Of a DNA stretch of 64,000 nucleotides, positions 20,350 to 28,880 are shown piece after piece. Where the stretch lies: positions 29,588 through 93,587 of the forward strand of contig JAJEAY010000271.1 of NCBI GenBank assembly GCA_022824145.1. The letters run 5' to 3'. The position numbers were made by a program, and so were the translations under genes. Under the pieces are notes generated by a model. The model ran no database searches. It was given only the letters and a program-made list of their open reading frames with translations, and was not told the DNA's origin. Each line of letters starts with the position of its first letter. Positions within the stretch are counted from its first letter, which is position 1. This DNA is from Rhodobacter sp. (GTDB taxonomy: Bacteria; Pseudomonadota; Alphaproteobacteria; Rhodobacterales; Rhodobacteraceae).

Positions 20350-20535
20350 TCAGACGTAAGGATCCCCGCCCGATTCCAGACGCTTGTAAGCGTCCAGTTC
20401 GTGCCGGGAACCAAGCACCAGCGCGACTATGCAGCAGCCAGCTGCCACGAGGGTCCAGATGACCTCCCATGACGTGCCAGCGCCCATATAGATCGGGCCA
20501 GTGAACTCTCCCCAAGTGCTGAAAGCGGATCCCAT
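20350..20535 (-). CDS. 61-residue single-span membrane protein between amt and gmaS
   Basis: A strong AGGAG stands 7 bp before the ATG at 20535, and the ORF starts 22 bp after the amt stop. The protein reads MGSAFSTWGEFTGPIYMGAG followed by one hydrophobic helix (WEVIWTLVAAGCCIVALVLG) and a polar tail SRHELDAYKRLESGGDPYV. The spacing and ribosome binding site argue that it is translated. I do not recognise a family. A small partner or regulator of the Amt transporter is one possibility, based only on position. Confidence 0.7.
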   Translation of the reverse strand: MGSAFSTWGEFTGPIYMGAGTSWEVIWTLVAAGCCIVALVLGSRHELDAYKRLESGGDPYV

Positions 20536-20557
20536 GGTATTCTCCTTTCGCTGTTCT

Positions 20558-21940
20558 CTAGCTTCTGTTTGGAACGGCCGACGTCGCGATTCCTTCGGGG
20601 TAGGCCGCGACAGGCACCTTCGTGCTGTCCAGACCGACGCGTTCCGCCTCGGCGCTGACGCGCAGCAGACCCAGAATCTTGAGGATCAGCGACACGACGT
20701 ATCCGGGGACGAAGCCTAGAAGGAAGAACACGACCGCGCCAACGATCTGACCGATCAGGCTGATTGCGGGAACGTCGGTGCCCTGAAGGGCCGGATAGCC
20801 GGATCCCCATACACCGAGCATGATCAGGCCAAACAGGCCAATCGTGCCGTGGACCGTAACCGCACCGACCGCGTCGTCGATTCCCCAGTTCTCCAGCACC
20901 TTCGCACACGGGCGCAGCAGGCAGCCACCGGCAAAGCCCATCGCGAAGGCGAGCGGGGGCCAGTAAATATCAAGACCCGAAGCCGTCGCGATGATTCCCG
21001 CAAGTCCGCCGGACATCATCCAGAACGGATCACGGGTAATTGCCCAGGCGCCGATGATCCCGCCTGAGAAGCCCATCAGGATATTGAAGCTGAGCGCGGA
21101 AAGTGTGATGGGCGTTCCATAAATTGTGGCCAACTTGTCATTGTACCAACTCCAGGTCTCGCCGGGCACGATGGTGCAGGCCATAAGGAAACCCCAGAAC
21201 CCGACGATAATCAGCATAAGGCCGGTTACCGTAAAAGGAAGATTGTGGGCTCCGATGTGGTTGGCCGTTCCATCGGCGTTGAACTTGCCGATACGTGGTC
21301 CGAGATTGACCAGGATGCCGAGGGCAAAGAAGCCAGCTACAGCATGGACAAGTCCTGCTGCACCGAAGTCATGCAGGCCCCACTTGGTGACCAGCCAGCC
21401 ATCGGCGTGCCAGCCCCAGGCCGCCGCAACGACCCAGGCGAAACTGCCCAACACGATCGCGAGAATGACGAAGCCTACGACTTGGATGCGCTCGATGACA
21501 GCGCCCGACATGATCGAGGCCGTCGTCGCCGCAAACAGTGTAAATGCGCCCCAGAACACGCCTGACGCGTTGTCCGCGATGTTTGGTCCCATATATTCGA
21601 CCCAGGGCAGGGCGATTTCGCTCGCATACTCCCAGCCCGAGATTCCGTTCGGCCCTGCCGAGAATGTGAGTCCTGTCGGAAAGGCCCAATACACCCACCA
21701 GCCGAAGAAATAGAAAGTCGGCACCATAAAAGCAAAGGCCAGAATGTTCTTGACTCCGGAGGCCAGCACGTTCTTCAGCCGCGAGGCGCCCATTTCATAG
21801 GCTAGGAATCCCGCATGGATGATGATCATCAGCGGGATGGTGAGATAGTAATACGCCTCGGCGAAGATCGTGTTGGTCACGCCTGCCGAAGCTTCGAGTT
21901 CCGCGACTTTCGCCGCCAGTTCGGCGAGTTGCTCTTCCAT
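20558..21940 (-). CDS. amt: ammonium transporter Amt family
   Basis: This is an inner-membrane channel of 460 residues with about 11 membrane spans. The twin-His pore motif is present: DFGAAGLVHAVAGFF carries the first His and GAVTVHGTIGLFG the second. The N-terminal 25 residues (MEEQLAELAAKVAELEASAG) form a charged heptad-like segment outside the usual Amt core. The ATG at 21940 has GGAGG upstream; a TTG-type extension to 21988 is less likely. It leads the operon amt-ORF61-gmaS-P450. In this setting it may import methylammonium as well as ammonium, an inference from linkage. Confidence 0.92.
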   Translation of the reverse strand: MEEQLAELAAKVAELEASAGVTNTIFAEAYYYLTIPLMIIIHAGFLAYEMGASRLKNVLASGVKNILAFAFMVPTFYFFGWWVYWAFPTGLTFSAGPNGISGWEYASEIALPWVEYMGPNIADNASGVFWGAFTLFAATTASIMSGAVIERIQVVGFVILAIVLGSFAWVVAAAWGWHADGWLVTKWGLHDFGAAGLVHAVAGFFALGILVNLGPRIGKFNADGTANHIGAHNLPFTVTGLMLIIVGFWGFLMACTIVPGETWSWYNDKLATIYGTPITLSALSFNILMGFSGGIIGAWAITRDPFWMMSGGLAGIIATASGLDIYWPPLAFAMGFAGGCLLRPCAKVLENWGIDDAVGAVTVHGTIGLFGLIMLGVWGSGYPALQGTDVPAISLIGQIVGAVVFFLLGFVPGYVVSLILKILGLLRVSAEAERVGLDSTKVPVAAYPEGIATSAVPNRS

Positions 21941-21965
21941 CTTGAGAGTTCCTCCATCTGAAATT

Positions 21966-22030
21966 GGCCCAGTTCGCAACTGGCCCATTCTTTGTTAGTG
22001 CCAAAATTGTATATCGGACCAGTTCGAAAC
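21966..22030. promoter_or_regulatory. repeated 15-bp element upstream of amt
   Basis: GGCCCAGTTCGCAAC at 21966-21980 and GGACCAGTTCGAAAC at 22016-22030 match at 13 of 15 positions and start exactly 50 bp apart. The first copy also contains the inverted pair CAGTT-CGC-AACTG. CCAAAATTG occurs at 22001 and again at 22030. These look like operator half-sites for a regulator of the amt operon. The rest of the 380-bp gap to 22320 shows nothing else I can name. Confidence 0.4.
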
Positions 22031-22320
22031 CAAAATTGATTCTGATATACCAAAAATGATCCAATGGGTGATTACGGCCTGTATTTTGGTTTTTTTTGCG
22101 CGAAATTTCGGAAATTCCCGAAGACTTCTCAGCATTGACTGAGTCCCATCAACTGGTTTGAAGCGGGACGGATGGTGAAAAACGGGACAGAACGTGGGCC
22201 TTCGCGGAAGCGCTACTTCGCGGATCTCCCGGCCGCGCCGCGTATGATTCACTGACTGAAGGGCCTTGGAGAGCCTTGCGTTACAGCCTATAGCGCGTTG
22301 GCGGTCACGGGAGTCCGGAT

Positions 22321-23109
22321 ATGCAAGGCAGCGCAAACCTCAACCTCATGATCAAGGCCGCGCGACGGGCAGGGCGTTCGCTGGCAAAGGACTTCCGCGA
22401 AGTCGAGAACCTGCAGGTGTCGGTCAAGGGTGCCGGCGATTTCGTGAGCCGTGCCGACATCGCCGCCGAGAAAATCATCGAGGAAGAGCTCCGTGGCGGG
22501 CGTCCGAACTACGGCTGGCTCGGTGAGGAAGGCGGAGTGGCCGAAGGGGCCGATCCGACACGCCGCTGGATCGTTGATCCCCTGGACGGCACGACGAATT
22601 TCCTGCACGGACTGCCGCATTGGTCGGTTTCGGTCGCGCTTGAGCGAAAGAACGTGGTCGTTGCCGGTGTCGTCTATGATCCGACAAGGGACGAACTGTT
22701 CTTTGCCGAGCAGGGGCAGGGCGCCTGGATGAACCAGACCCGTCTCAGGGTGTCTGGTCGGCGTCGCATGCAGGAAGCGCTGTTCGCAACCGGACTGCCG
22801 TTCGCCGCGCTCCCCGAACTGCCCGAAAAGATGCGGGACATCGAAAGGGTCTCACCCGGAAGTTCCGGCCTGCGGTCCACCGGATCCTCGGCACTCGACC
22901 TTGCGTATGTGGCCGCGGGCCGCTTCGACGGAACCTGGGAACGCAGGCTCAAGGCATGGGACATGGCCGCCGGTATCCTGCTCGTCAAGGAAGCAGGCGG
23001 ATTCGTCGAGGCTCTGTCGCCGGATGCGAATCCGCTTGAGACCGGGGACGTCATCGCGGCGAATGACCGGATATTCGCGCAGCTGACAGGCCTCCTTCGG
23101 AACAGTTGA
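22321..23109 (+). CDS. inositol monophosphatase family protein (SuhB-like)
   Basis: This 262-residue phosphatase has the complete metal-binding set of the family: GEEGG (first Glu pair), WIVDPLDGTTNFLHGLPHWS (DPxDGT loop) and the C-terminal LKAWDMAAGILLVKEAGG. The family hydrolyses phosphomonoesters such as inositol-1-phosphate with Mg2+ and Li+ sensitivity; members may also act on nucleotide phosphates or sulfated substrates. The gene stands alone between the divergent amt operon and a LysR gene on the opposite strand, so context does not narrow the substrate. Confidence 0.9.
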   Translation: MQGSANLNLMIKAARRAGRSLAKDFREVENLQVSVKGAGDFVSRADIAAEKIIEEELRGGRPNYGWLGEEGGVAEGADPTRRWIVDPLDGTTNFLHGLPHWSVSVALERKNVVVAGVVYDPTRDELFFAEQGQGAWMNQTRLRVSGRRRMQEALFATGLPFAALPELPEKMRDIERVSPGSSGLRSTGSSALDLAYVAAGRFDGTWERRLKAWDMAAGILLVKEAGGFVEALSPDANPLETGDVIAANDRIFAQLTGLLRNS

Positions 23110-23130
23110 CCGGAGAAGCGACGGCGGCTG

Positions 23131-24078
23131 TCACCGCCACAGCACGTTCCGCTCATGGTGTGCGATCGTGTTGGCAAGGCCAGCGAATTCGCTGGCAATG
23201 AAGCGGACCAGACGGCGCACGACCGGTTTCTCCGGTACGCCTCCGTTGACCAGAATGCCCAGATTGCGGTCTGGATCGCCGATTCGGACCGGCAGGGCCG
23301 CAAGGCGGTTCTCCCGCCGCAGCATGAACACAACGGAGTACGGAAGTACCGTCAGAGCATCCGACCCTGACAGTATGTTCGTCACAGCGCTCAGAGAACC
23401 GCCGGTGAAACTGACCTTGAAGTCACGCATGCCGATGCTGAACAGCACGGCCCGCAGGTCATGGTAGAGCGGGCTGTCAGCGGGGGGAGCGATCCACGGA
23501 TAGACAGCGATGTCCTTGAGACGCACCGGAGATTTGCGCGCCAGTGGATGCCCTGCTCGGGATGCGATTACGTTGCGGCCCTGCAGAATCTGCGTGAATC
23601 TGAAACTTTCCGGCACCTCTGAGTCCCGAATGGGAAGGATCGCCAGATCAAGCGTGTCGCTGTCAAGCCGATGAATCAGTTCGGAGACATAACCGTATCT
23701 CTGGTCAATACGGACGTCCGGATTTTCTGACTGGAATCCCGCGATCATCCCTGAAACCACGCCGTCCATGAAGATCGGCGTGCCGGCGATTCTCACGGCC
23801 CCGCTCCGGCCGCTGCTGTAACCTGCGACAATCCGGCTGGCGCTTTCGTTCGCGGTTCGAATGCTTCGGCCGGCCTCGGCGAGGGCAAGACAGAGTTCGG
23901 TGGGGCGCAGAGGCCTGCGCTGCGGCTCGAACAGCTGGGCGCCGACCCGTTCCTCAAGCATCGCGACCGAGCGCGAAACGCTTGGCTGCGATTTACCCAA
24001 GGCGACAGCGCCCTCGGTCAGCCCTCCCTGATCCACGATTGCGGCAAGGATTTCGAGATGGCGTGGATCCAGCTTCAT
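23131..24078 (-). CDS. LysR-family regulator divergent from the aromatic-degradation operon
   Basis: The protein has 315 residues. The N-terminal winged helix LEILAAIVDQGGLTEGAVAL, then GKSQPSVSRSVAMLEERVGA, is followed by an effector domain starting near RSGAVRIAGTPIFMDG. It is transcribed away from the maleylacetate reductase gene with 95 bp between them, the standard layout for a LysR activator of an aromatic pathway. The inducer is probably the aromatic substrate or a ring-cleavage product, inferred from position. Confidence 0.9.
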   Translation of the reverse strand: MKLDPRHLEILAAIVDQGGLTEGAVALGKSQPSVSRSVAMLEERVGAQLFEPQRRPLRPTELCLALAEAGRSIRTANESASRIVAGYSSGRSGAVRIAGTPIFMDGVVSGMIAGFQSENPDVRIDQRYGYVSELIHRLDSDTLDLAILPIRDSEVPESFRFTQILQGRNVIASRAGHPLARKSPVRLKDIAVYPWIAPPADSPLYHDLRAVLFSIGMRDFKVSFTGGSLSAVTNILSGSDALTVLPYSVVFMLRRENRLAALPVRIGDPDRNLGILVNGGVPEKPVVRRLVRFIASEFAGLANTIAHHERNVLWR

Positions 24079-24134
24079 AACAGTATGTAATATAAACGAG
24101 GCGCAATTCGATCAAGACACCAAATTCAGATGCT

Positions 24135-24144
24135 AATCTAGATT
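24135..24144. promoter_or_regulatory. 10-bp perfect palindrome in the LysR/maleylacetate reductase intergenic region
   Basis: AATCTAGATT is perfectly palindromic and lies in the 95-bp gap between the divergent LysR gene and the aromatic operon, about 30 bp before the first ATG of the operon. Position and symmetry suggest a regulator or promoter element. Confidence 0.35.
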
Positions 24145-24173
24145 TCGGAATAACCGTCTTTGAGGAGCCTTAA

Positions 24174-25235
24174 ATGCCGTTGGACCTCCCTTCCGCCGCA
24201 GCCCAGAAGGTGCGCTTTGGTGCGGGTCTGCGACACTCGATCGCTGGCGAACTGGAGGAAATCGGGCGGTTTCGGGCCTTGGTCCTGTCAACGCCGGAAC
24301 AGTCCGGAATCGCACTTGATCTCGCTGGAGATCTGGGCAGCCGGGCAGCGGGAGTGTTCTCACGCGCCGCAATGCATACACCGGTTGAGGTGACCGAAGA
24401 GGCTCTGGCTCACGCGCGTTCGGTGGAGGCGGACTGCTTTGTCGCTGTTGGCGGCGGTTCCACGACCGGGCTGGGAAAGGCCCTGGCGCTTCGCACCGGC
24501 CTTTCGCAGATCGTGGTTCCGACCACTTACGCTGGCAGTGAAGCGACGCCGATCCTCGGCCAGACTGAAGGTGGCGTGAAATCTACGCTGATCGACCCTG
24601 CTATTCTGCCTGATGTCGTGATTTACGATCCGGAGCTTGCCGTAACACTGCCGAAACAGCTGAGCGCCACCAGCGGTCTGAACGCAATGGCGCATGCGGC
24701 AGAGGCTCTCTATGCAAAGGATAGGACCGAGGAAACCAACAAGCTTGCGATCGAGGGCATCCGGGCATTCGCGAAATCCCTTCCCGAAGTGCTTGAAAAC
24801 CCCGGCAGCCTGGCCGCTCGGGAGGAAACGCTGCGGGGAGCCTGGGCCTGTGGCGCCGTTCTGGGCCGCGTCGGCATGGCGCTTCACCACAAGCTCTGCC
24901 ACACACTGGGTGGGTCGTTTGACCTACCCCATGCACAGACCCATGCCGTCGTCCTTTCCCATGCCATCGCTTACAACGCCGTCGCAGTACCCGAGCTGCT
25001 GGCGCCGATTCAGGAAGTGCTGGGTCGAGAGGGTCCGGGGAGGGCGATCTGGGATTTCGCGGGAAGCATCGGTGCGCCACAATCCCTCAAGGAACTTGGC
25101 ATGGCCGAGGGCGACCTTGACCGCGCCGCAAAGCTCGCAGTCCAAAATCCCTACTGGAATCCGCGTGACGTGACCCTGGACGGGTTGCGCGCGCTTCTTC
25201 AGGACGCCTGGAGCGGAGCCGCTCCAGGCAGCTGA
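24174..25235 (+). CDS. maleylacetate reductase (iron-containing alcohol dehydrogenase family)
   Basis: The 353-residue enzyme belongs to the maleylacetate reductase branch of the Fe-ADH family, which reduces maleylacetate to 3-oxoadipate with NAD(P)H. The N-terminal nucleotide-binding segment includes AVGGGSTTGLGKALALRTGL, followed by VPTTYAGSEATPILGQTEGG, typical of this branch. A His-rich core ALHHKLCHTLGGSFDLPHAQ THAVVLSH corresponds to the metal/active-site region. It is the first gene of the aromatic operon, with a GAGG before the ATG. The intradiol dioxygenase at the operon's far end would make its substrate. Confidence 0.9.
   Translation: MPLDLPSAAAQKVRFGAGLRHSIAGELEEIGRFRALVLSTPEQSGIALDLAGDLGSRAAGVFSRAAMHTPVEVTEEALAHARSVEADCFVAVGGGSTTGLGKALALRTGLSQIVVPTTYAGSEATPILGQTEGGVKSTLIDPAILPDVVIYDPELAVTLPKQLSATSGLNAMAHAAEALYAKDRTEETNKLAIEGIRAFAKSLPEVLENPGSLAAREETLRGAWACGAVLGRVGMALHHKLCHTLGGSFDLPHAQTHAVVLSHAIAYNAVAVPELLAPIQEVLGREGPGRAIWDFAGSIGAPQSLKELGMAEGDLDRAAKLAVQNPYWNPRDVTLDGLRALLQDAWSGAAPGS
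25206..25229 (+). terminator. hairpin overlapping the 3' end of the maleylacetate reductase gene
   Basis: GCCTGGAGCG at 25206-25215 pairs perfectly with CGCTCCAGGC at 25220-25229 around a 4-nt loop, just before the stop codon at 25233. It has no T-run and may separate expression of the reductase from the transporter genes that follow. Confidence 0.55.
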
Positions 25236-25263
25236 ACAACTCGTTACTTCAAGGAGGAAAGCA

Positions 25264-26535
25264 ATGCTCACACGCCGAAGACTGCTTAAGTCGTCTGCCG
25301 CAACCGCAATGACACTGGCCGCCGGCGGGCCGGCCGCTCCGGCACTTGCACAGGGCGCCAGAATCAAGCTGGGCTACGTCAGCCCGCAGTCAGGACCGCT
25401 CGCTGCGTTCGCCGAAGCCGACCAGTTCATCATCGACACGTTCAGCGCAGCCGCTGGCGGGGATTTCGAGGTGATCGTGAAGGACAGCCAGTCCAATCCG
25501 AACCGCGCCGCCGAAGTGGCCAAGGAACTGATCGTCGATGACGAAATCAACCTGATGCTGGTGGCCTCGACGCCCGAAACCACCAATCCCGTCGCTACAA
25601 CCTGCGAGTCCGAGGAAGTGCCGTGCGTGTCCACTGTAGCGCCCTGGCAGCCATATTTCATTGGACAGCAGGGCAATCCCGGCGATCCCGGGTCATGGGC
25701 TCCGTTCGACTATTCCTACCATTTCTTTTGGGGCCTCGAGGACGTGATCGCGGTCTTCACCAATATGTGGGGACAGCTCAGCACCAATAAGTCTGTCGGC
25801 GCGCTCTTTCCCAATGACGGTGACGGAAATGCCTGGGGCGATCCGGTGGTGGGTTTCCCGCCGGTGCTCGACAAACTTGGCTACCAGCTGACCGACACAG
25901 GCCGCTACCAGAACCTCACGGATGACTTCACCGCACAGATCAACGCATTCAAGGCGGCAGAAGCTGAAATCGTGACGGGCGTGGTGATTCCGCCGGACTT
26001 CACCACGTTCTGGACGCAAGCCAAGCAGCAGGGCTACACGCCGAAGGCCGCGTCGATCGGCAAGGCGATCCTGTTCCCGCAGGCGGTCGAAGCGCTTGGT
26101 GCAACGGGCCACAACGTGTCATCCGAAGTCTGGTGGTCGCCGTCCCATCCTTTCGCATCTTCGCTGGACGGCGCATCCGCAGGCGACATCGCTGGCGGAT
26201 ATGAAGAGGCGACCGGGCGTCAGTGGACCCAGCCGATCGGATTTGTCCATGCGCTGTTCGAGGTGGCGCGCGACGTCATGGGCAGGGTGTCGGACACCGG
26301 TGACGGTGACGAAGTCGCAGATGCAATTGCGGCAACAGGCCTTGATACGGTCGTTGGCCCGGTTTCCTGGAACGGAGAGGGCCTGCCGCCGTTCGCGGCC
26401 AGAAACGTTGCCAAGACGCCCTTGGTCGGCGGACAGTGGCGCCTGACGGACAGCGGCGCCTATGACCTTGTCATCGTGGACAATCAGACCGCGTCCAACA
26501 TTCCGACAGGCGGCGCGATGGAAGAGATTTCCTGA
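25264..26535 (+). CDS. Liv-type ABC transporter substrate-binding protein, Tat-type signal
   Basis: This is a periplasmic binding protein of the LivK/branched-chain amino acid class, 423 residues. The N-terminus MLTRRRLLKSSAATAMTLAA carries a twin-arginine-like motif (TRRRLLK), so it may be exported folded. The mature part starts near QGARIKLGYVSPQSGPLAAF, the usual first strand with the SGPLA ligand loop. An AAGGAGG stands before the ATG. In this operon the ligand is likely an aromatic acid or phenolic compound rather than an amino acid, inferred from the catabolic genes that follow. Confidence 0.9.
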   Translation: MLTRRRLLKSSAATAMTLAAGGPAAPALAQGARIKLGYVSPQSGPLAAFAEADQFIIDTFSAAAGGDFEVIVKDSQSNPNRAAEVAKELIVDDEINLMLVASTPETTNPVATTCESEEVPCVSTVAPWQPYFIGQQGNPGDPGSWAPFDYSYHFFWGLEDVIAVFTNMWGQLSTNKSVGALFPNDGDGNAWGDPVVGFPPVLDKLGYQLTDTGRYQNLTDDFTAQINAFKAAEAEIVTGVVIPPDFTTFWTQAKQQGYTPKAASIGKAILFPQAVEALGATGHNVSSEVWWSPSHPFASSLDGASAGDIAGGYEEATGRQWTQPIGFVHALFEVARDVMGRVSDTGDGDEVADAIAATGLDTVVGPVSWNGEGLPPFAARNVAKTPLVGGQWRLTDSGAYDLVIVDNQTASNIPTGGAMEEIS

Positions 26536-26550
26536 TCCGGCAGGAAGTGC

Positions 26551-26574
26551 GCGGGCCTGACCGGTCAGGCCCGC
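26551..26574 (+). terminator. 24-bp perfect palindrome between the binding-protein and ATPase genes
   Basis: GCGGGCCTGACC at 26551-26562 is followed immediately by its exact reverse complement at 26563-26574. In RNA this gives a very stable hairpin with no T-run after it. Such intercistronic hairpins usually stabilise the upstream message so the binding protein outnumbers the membrane complex. Confidence 0.65.
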
Positions 26575-26584
26575 ACATTGAAGG

Positions 26585-27310
26585 ATGGACATGGCGCTTC
26601 TTCGGCTCAGAGACCTCGGTAAGTCGTTCGGTGCCCTCAAGGTTGCCGATGCGGTTACCTTTGACGTGCCCGAAGGGCAGGCACTTGGCATTATCGGTCC
26701 GAACGGCGCCGGGAAGTCGACGCTCTTCAACCTCATCACCGGGAATCTCATGCCGGACTCGGGAAGCATCGAATTTTGCGGCGAGGATGTCACCGAAACC
26801 CCGCCGATGCAGCGGGCAGTTGCCGGGATCGGCAGATCCTTTCAGATCCCGCAGCCATTCGAAAACCTGACGGTATTCGAGAATCTGGTCGTCGCCGGGT
26901 CGTTCGGACGAAACCTGAATGAAGCAGACGTCACCGAACACTGTGCGGGGATTCTGGAAGAGACCGGGATGATGGGACGGGCCAACACGCCTGCCGGTGC
27001 CCTGCCGCTTCTGGAGCGCAAGCGGCTGGAGCTTGCCCGCGCATTGGCGACCGCTCCGAAACTTCTGCTTCTGGACGAGATCGCAGGCGGGCTGACCGAC
27101 GGCGAATGCCAGTCTCTCGTTGCGACCATCCGGCGGATACACGGTCAAGGTGTCACCATCGTCTGGATCGAACATGTACTGCATGCGCTGACCTCCGTAG
27201 TCGAAAGGCTCCTCGTGCTGGACTTCGGCCGCATCATCGGCATCGGCAGTCCCGGGGACATCATGGCCAGCAGGGAAGTGCGGGAAATCTATCTGGGGCT
27301 CGAGGTCTGA
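26585..27310 (+). CDS. Liv-type ABC transporter ATP-binding protein (LivG-like)
   Basis: This is a 241-residue ATPase. Walker A is GPNGAGKST, Walker B is LLLLDEIAGGL, and the H-loop is WIEHVLHAL. The signature region reads LPLLERKRLELARAL, more degenerate than the LPYG/LSGGQ found in most LivG proteins. The stop shares a base with the next start (TGATG), showing translational coupling. It pairs with the next ATPase to energise the two permeases. Confidence 0.9.
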   Translation: MDMALLRLRDLGKSFGALKVADAVTFDVPEGQALGIIGPNGAGKSTLFNLITGNLMPDSGSIEFCGEDVTETPPMQRAVAGIGRSFQIPQPFENLTVFENLVVAGSFGRNLNEADVTEHCAGILEETGMMGRANTPAGALPLLERKRLELARALATAPKLLLLDEIAGGLTDGECQSLVATIRRIHGQGVTIVWIEHVLHALTSVVERLLVLDFGRIIGIGSPGDIMASREVREIYLGLEV

Positions 27311-28020
27311 TGGAACTGCTGGCGACCCGCGGCCTCACGGCATTCTACGGTGATTTCCAGGCGCTGTTCGGTGTCGACATATCGTTGGATGAAGGGGAGA
27401 CGGTTGCCATAATCGGCGCCAACGGAGCGGGAAAGACCACACTTCTCCGTTCGATCTCCGGCGTTATCCGGAACGCCCCCGACTCGGTTACGTTTGCCGA
27501 CGCTCCCGTCGGGCATCTTGACGCCGACAGGGTCATGGCGCTCGGCGTCGTGATGGTTCCGGAGGGTCGGAGACTTTTTCCTTCCCTGAGCGTCGAGGAA
27601 AACCTCCAGATCGGCTCCTATGGCCGGAACATCGGCGGGTACTGGACGCTTGCGACGGTCTATGAACTCTTTCCGGTGCTGAAAGAGCGGCGAAAATCCC
27701 CGGGGACGGCGCTGTCGGGCGGGCAGCAGCAGATGGTGGCGATCGGCCGGGCGCTGATGTCGAATCCGCGGGTGCTTCTCTGCGACGAGATCAGTCTGGG
27801 CCTCGCGCCTGTGGTTATACGTGACATCTACGCCGCCCTGCCGAAAATCAGGGAATCAGGCGCCTCGGTCGTGATTGTGGAGCAGGACATCAACCAGGCC
27901 CTCAAGGTCTCGGATCGGGTCTACTGCATGCTGGAGGGCCGAGTCACGCTTTCCGGCAAACCGTCGGAAGTCTCGCGCGACCGTATCCATACAGCATATT
28001 TCGGCGAGACAGCCGCATGA
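27310..28020 (+). CDS. Liv-type ABC transporter ATP-binding protein (LivF-like)
   Basis: The protein is 236 residues, starting MELLATRGLTAFYGDFQALF at the ATG that overlaps the previous stop. Walker A is GANGAGKTT, the signature is ALSGGQQQMVAIGRAL, and Walker B is VLLCDEISLGLAP, a typical LivF set. The stop overlaps the permease start by four bases (ATGA). Confidence 0.92.
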   Translation: MELLATRGLTAFYGDFQALFGVDISLDEGETVAIIGANGAGKTTLLRSISGVIRNAPDSVTFADAPVGHLDADRVMALGVVMVPEGRRLFPSLSVEENLQIGSYGRNIGGYWTLATVYELFPVLKERRKSPGTALSGGQQQMVAIGRALMSNPRVLLCDEISLGLAPVVIRDIYAALPKIRESGASVVIVEQDINQALKVSDRVYCMLEGRVTLSGKPSEVSRDRIHTAYFGETAA

Positions 28021-28880
28021 TCTGGCTGGATACAGTAATCCAGGGTGTGCTCCTTGGCGGACTCTATGCGCTCTTTGCCGCCGGTCTGAGTCTGGTGTTC
28101 GGCATCATGCGGCTGGTCAACCTGGCTCATGGCGATCTTATCGTGTTCGGCGCATACATCATCCTGATTCTCGTGTCGCTTCTGGGACTGAACGCATTCA
28201 TTGCCGCCGCCATTGCGACGCCGCTGATGTTCGCGCTTGGCTGGCTGCTGCAGCGGTTCGTTCTCAACCGAACGCTGGGGGAAGACATCCTGCCCCCGCT
28301 GCTGGTTACTTTCGGACTTTCCATTGCGCTTCAGAACGCCCTGCTGGAAGGGTTTTCGGCTGACAGCCAGCGCATTGGCGGTGGAACGCTGGAGACCGAG
28401 TCGCTTGCGGTCGGTCCGATCAATGTCGGTGTGATGCCATTGCTTTGCTTCGTATCGGCAGTTCTTGTCATCGTCGCGCTCAACCAGCTGTTCTACCGCA
28501 CCAGTCTCGGCCGCGCATTCCGCGCTACATCCGACGACCCGGTAACTGCGAGCCTTATGGGAGTGAGACCGGCGCAGATCTTCTCAGTCGCCACCGGCAT
28601 TGCGATGGTGGTCGTGACTGTCGCGGCGCTCTATCTCGGAATGCGGGCGAATTTCGACCCGACCATCGGTCCTGCGCGGCTGATCTACGCGTTTGAGGCG
28701 GTAATCATCGGCGGGCTTGGGTCGCTGTGGGGAACGCTTCTCGGCGGGATCATCATCGGAGTCGCCCAGACGGTCGGAGCCGCAGTCAATCCGGAATGGC
28801 AGATACTTTCCGGCCACGTCGCTTTTCTGGTTGTGCTGCTGGTCCGGCCCCGCGGTCTGCTTCCAAGGGCGGTGGACTGA
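28017..28880 (+). CDS. Liv-type ABC transporter permease (LivH-like)
   Basis: This is an inner-membrane permease of 287 residues with about eight hydrophobic spans. The N-terminus IQGVLLGGLYALFAAGLSLV, then FGIMRLVNLAHGD, is the signature start of LivH. The EAA-like loop lies near TSLGRAFRATSDDPVTASLM, and the C-terminus contains FEAVIIGGLGSLWGTLLGG. It overlaps its neighbours on both sides by a few bases, within one operon. Confidence 0.92.
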   Translation: MIWLDTVIQGVLLGGLYALFAAGLSLVFGIMRLVNLAHGDLIVFGAYIILILVSLLGLNAFIAAAIATPLMFALGWLLQRFVLNRTLGEDILPPLLVTFGLSIALQNALLEGFSADSQRIGGGTLETESLAVGPINVGVMPLLCFVSAVLVIVALNQLFYRTSLGRAFRATSDDPVTASLMGVRPAQIFSVATGIAMVVVTVAALYLGMRANFDPTIGPARLIYAFEAVIIGGLGSLWGTLLGGIIIGVAQTVGAAVNPEWQILSGHVAFLVVLLVRPRGLLPRAVD

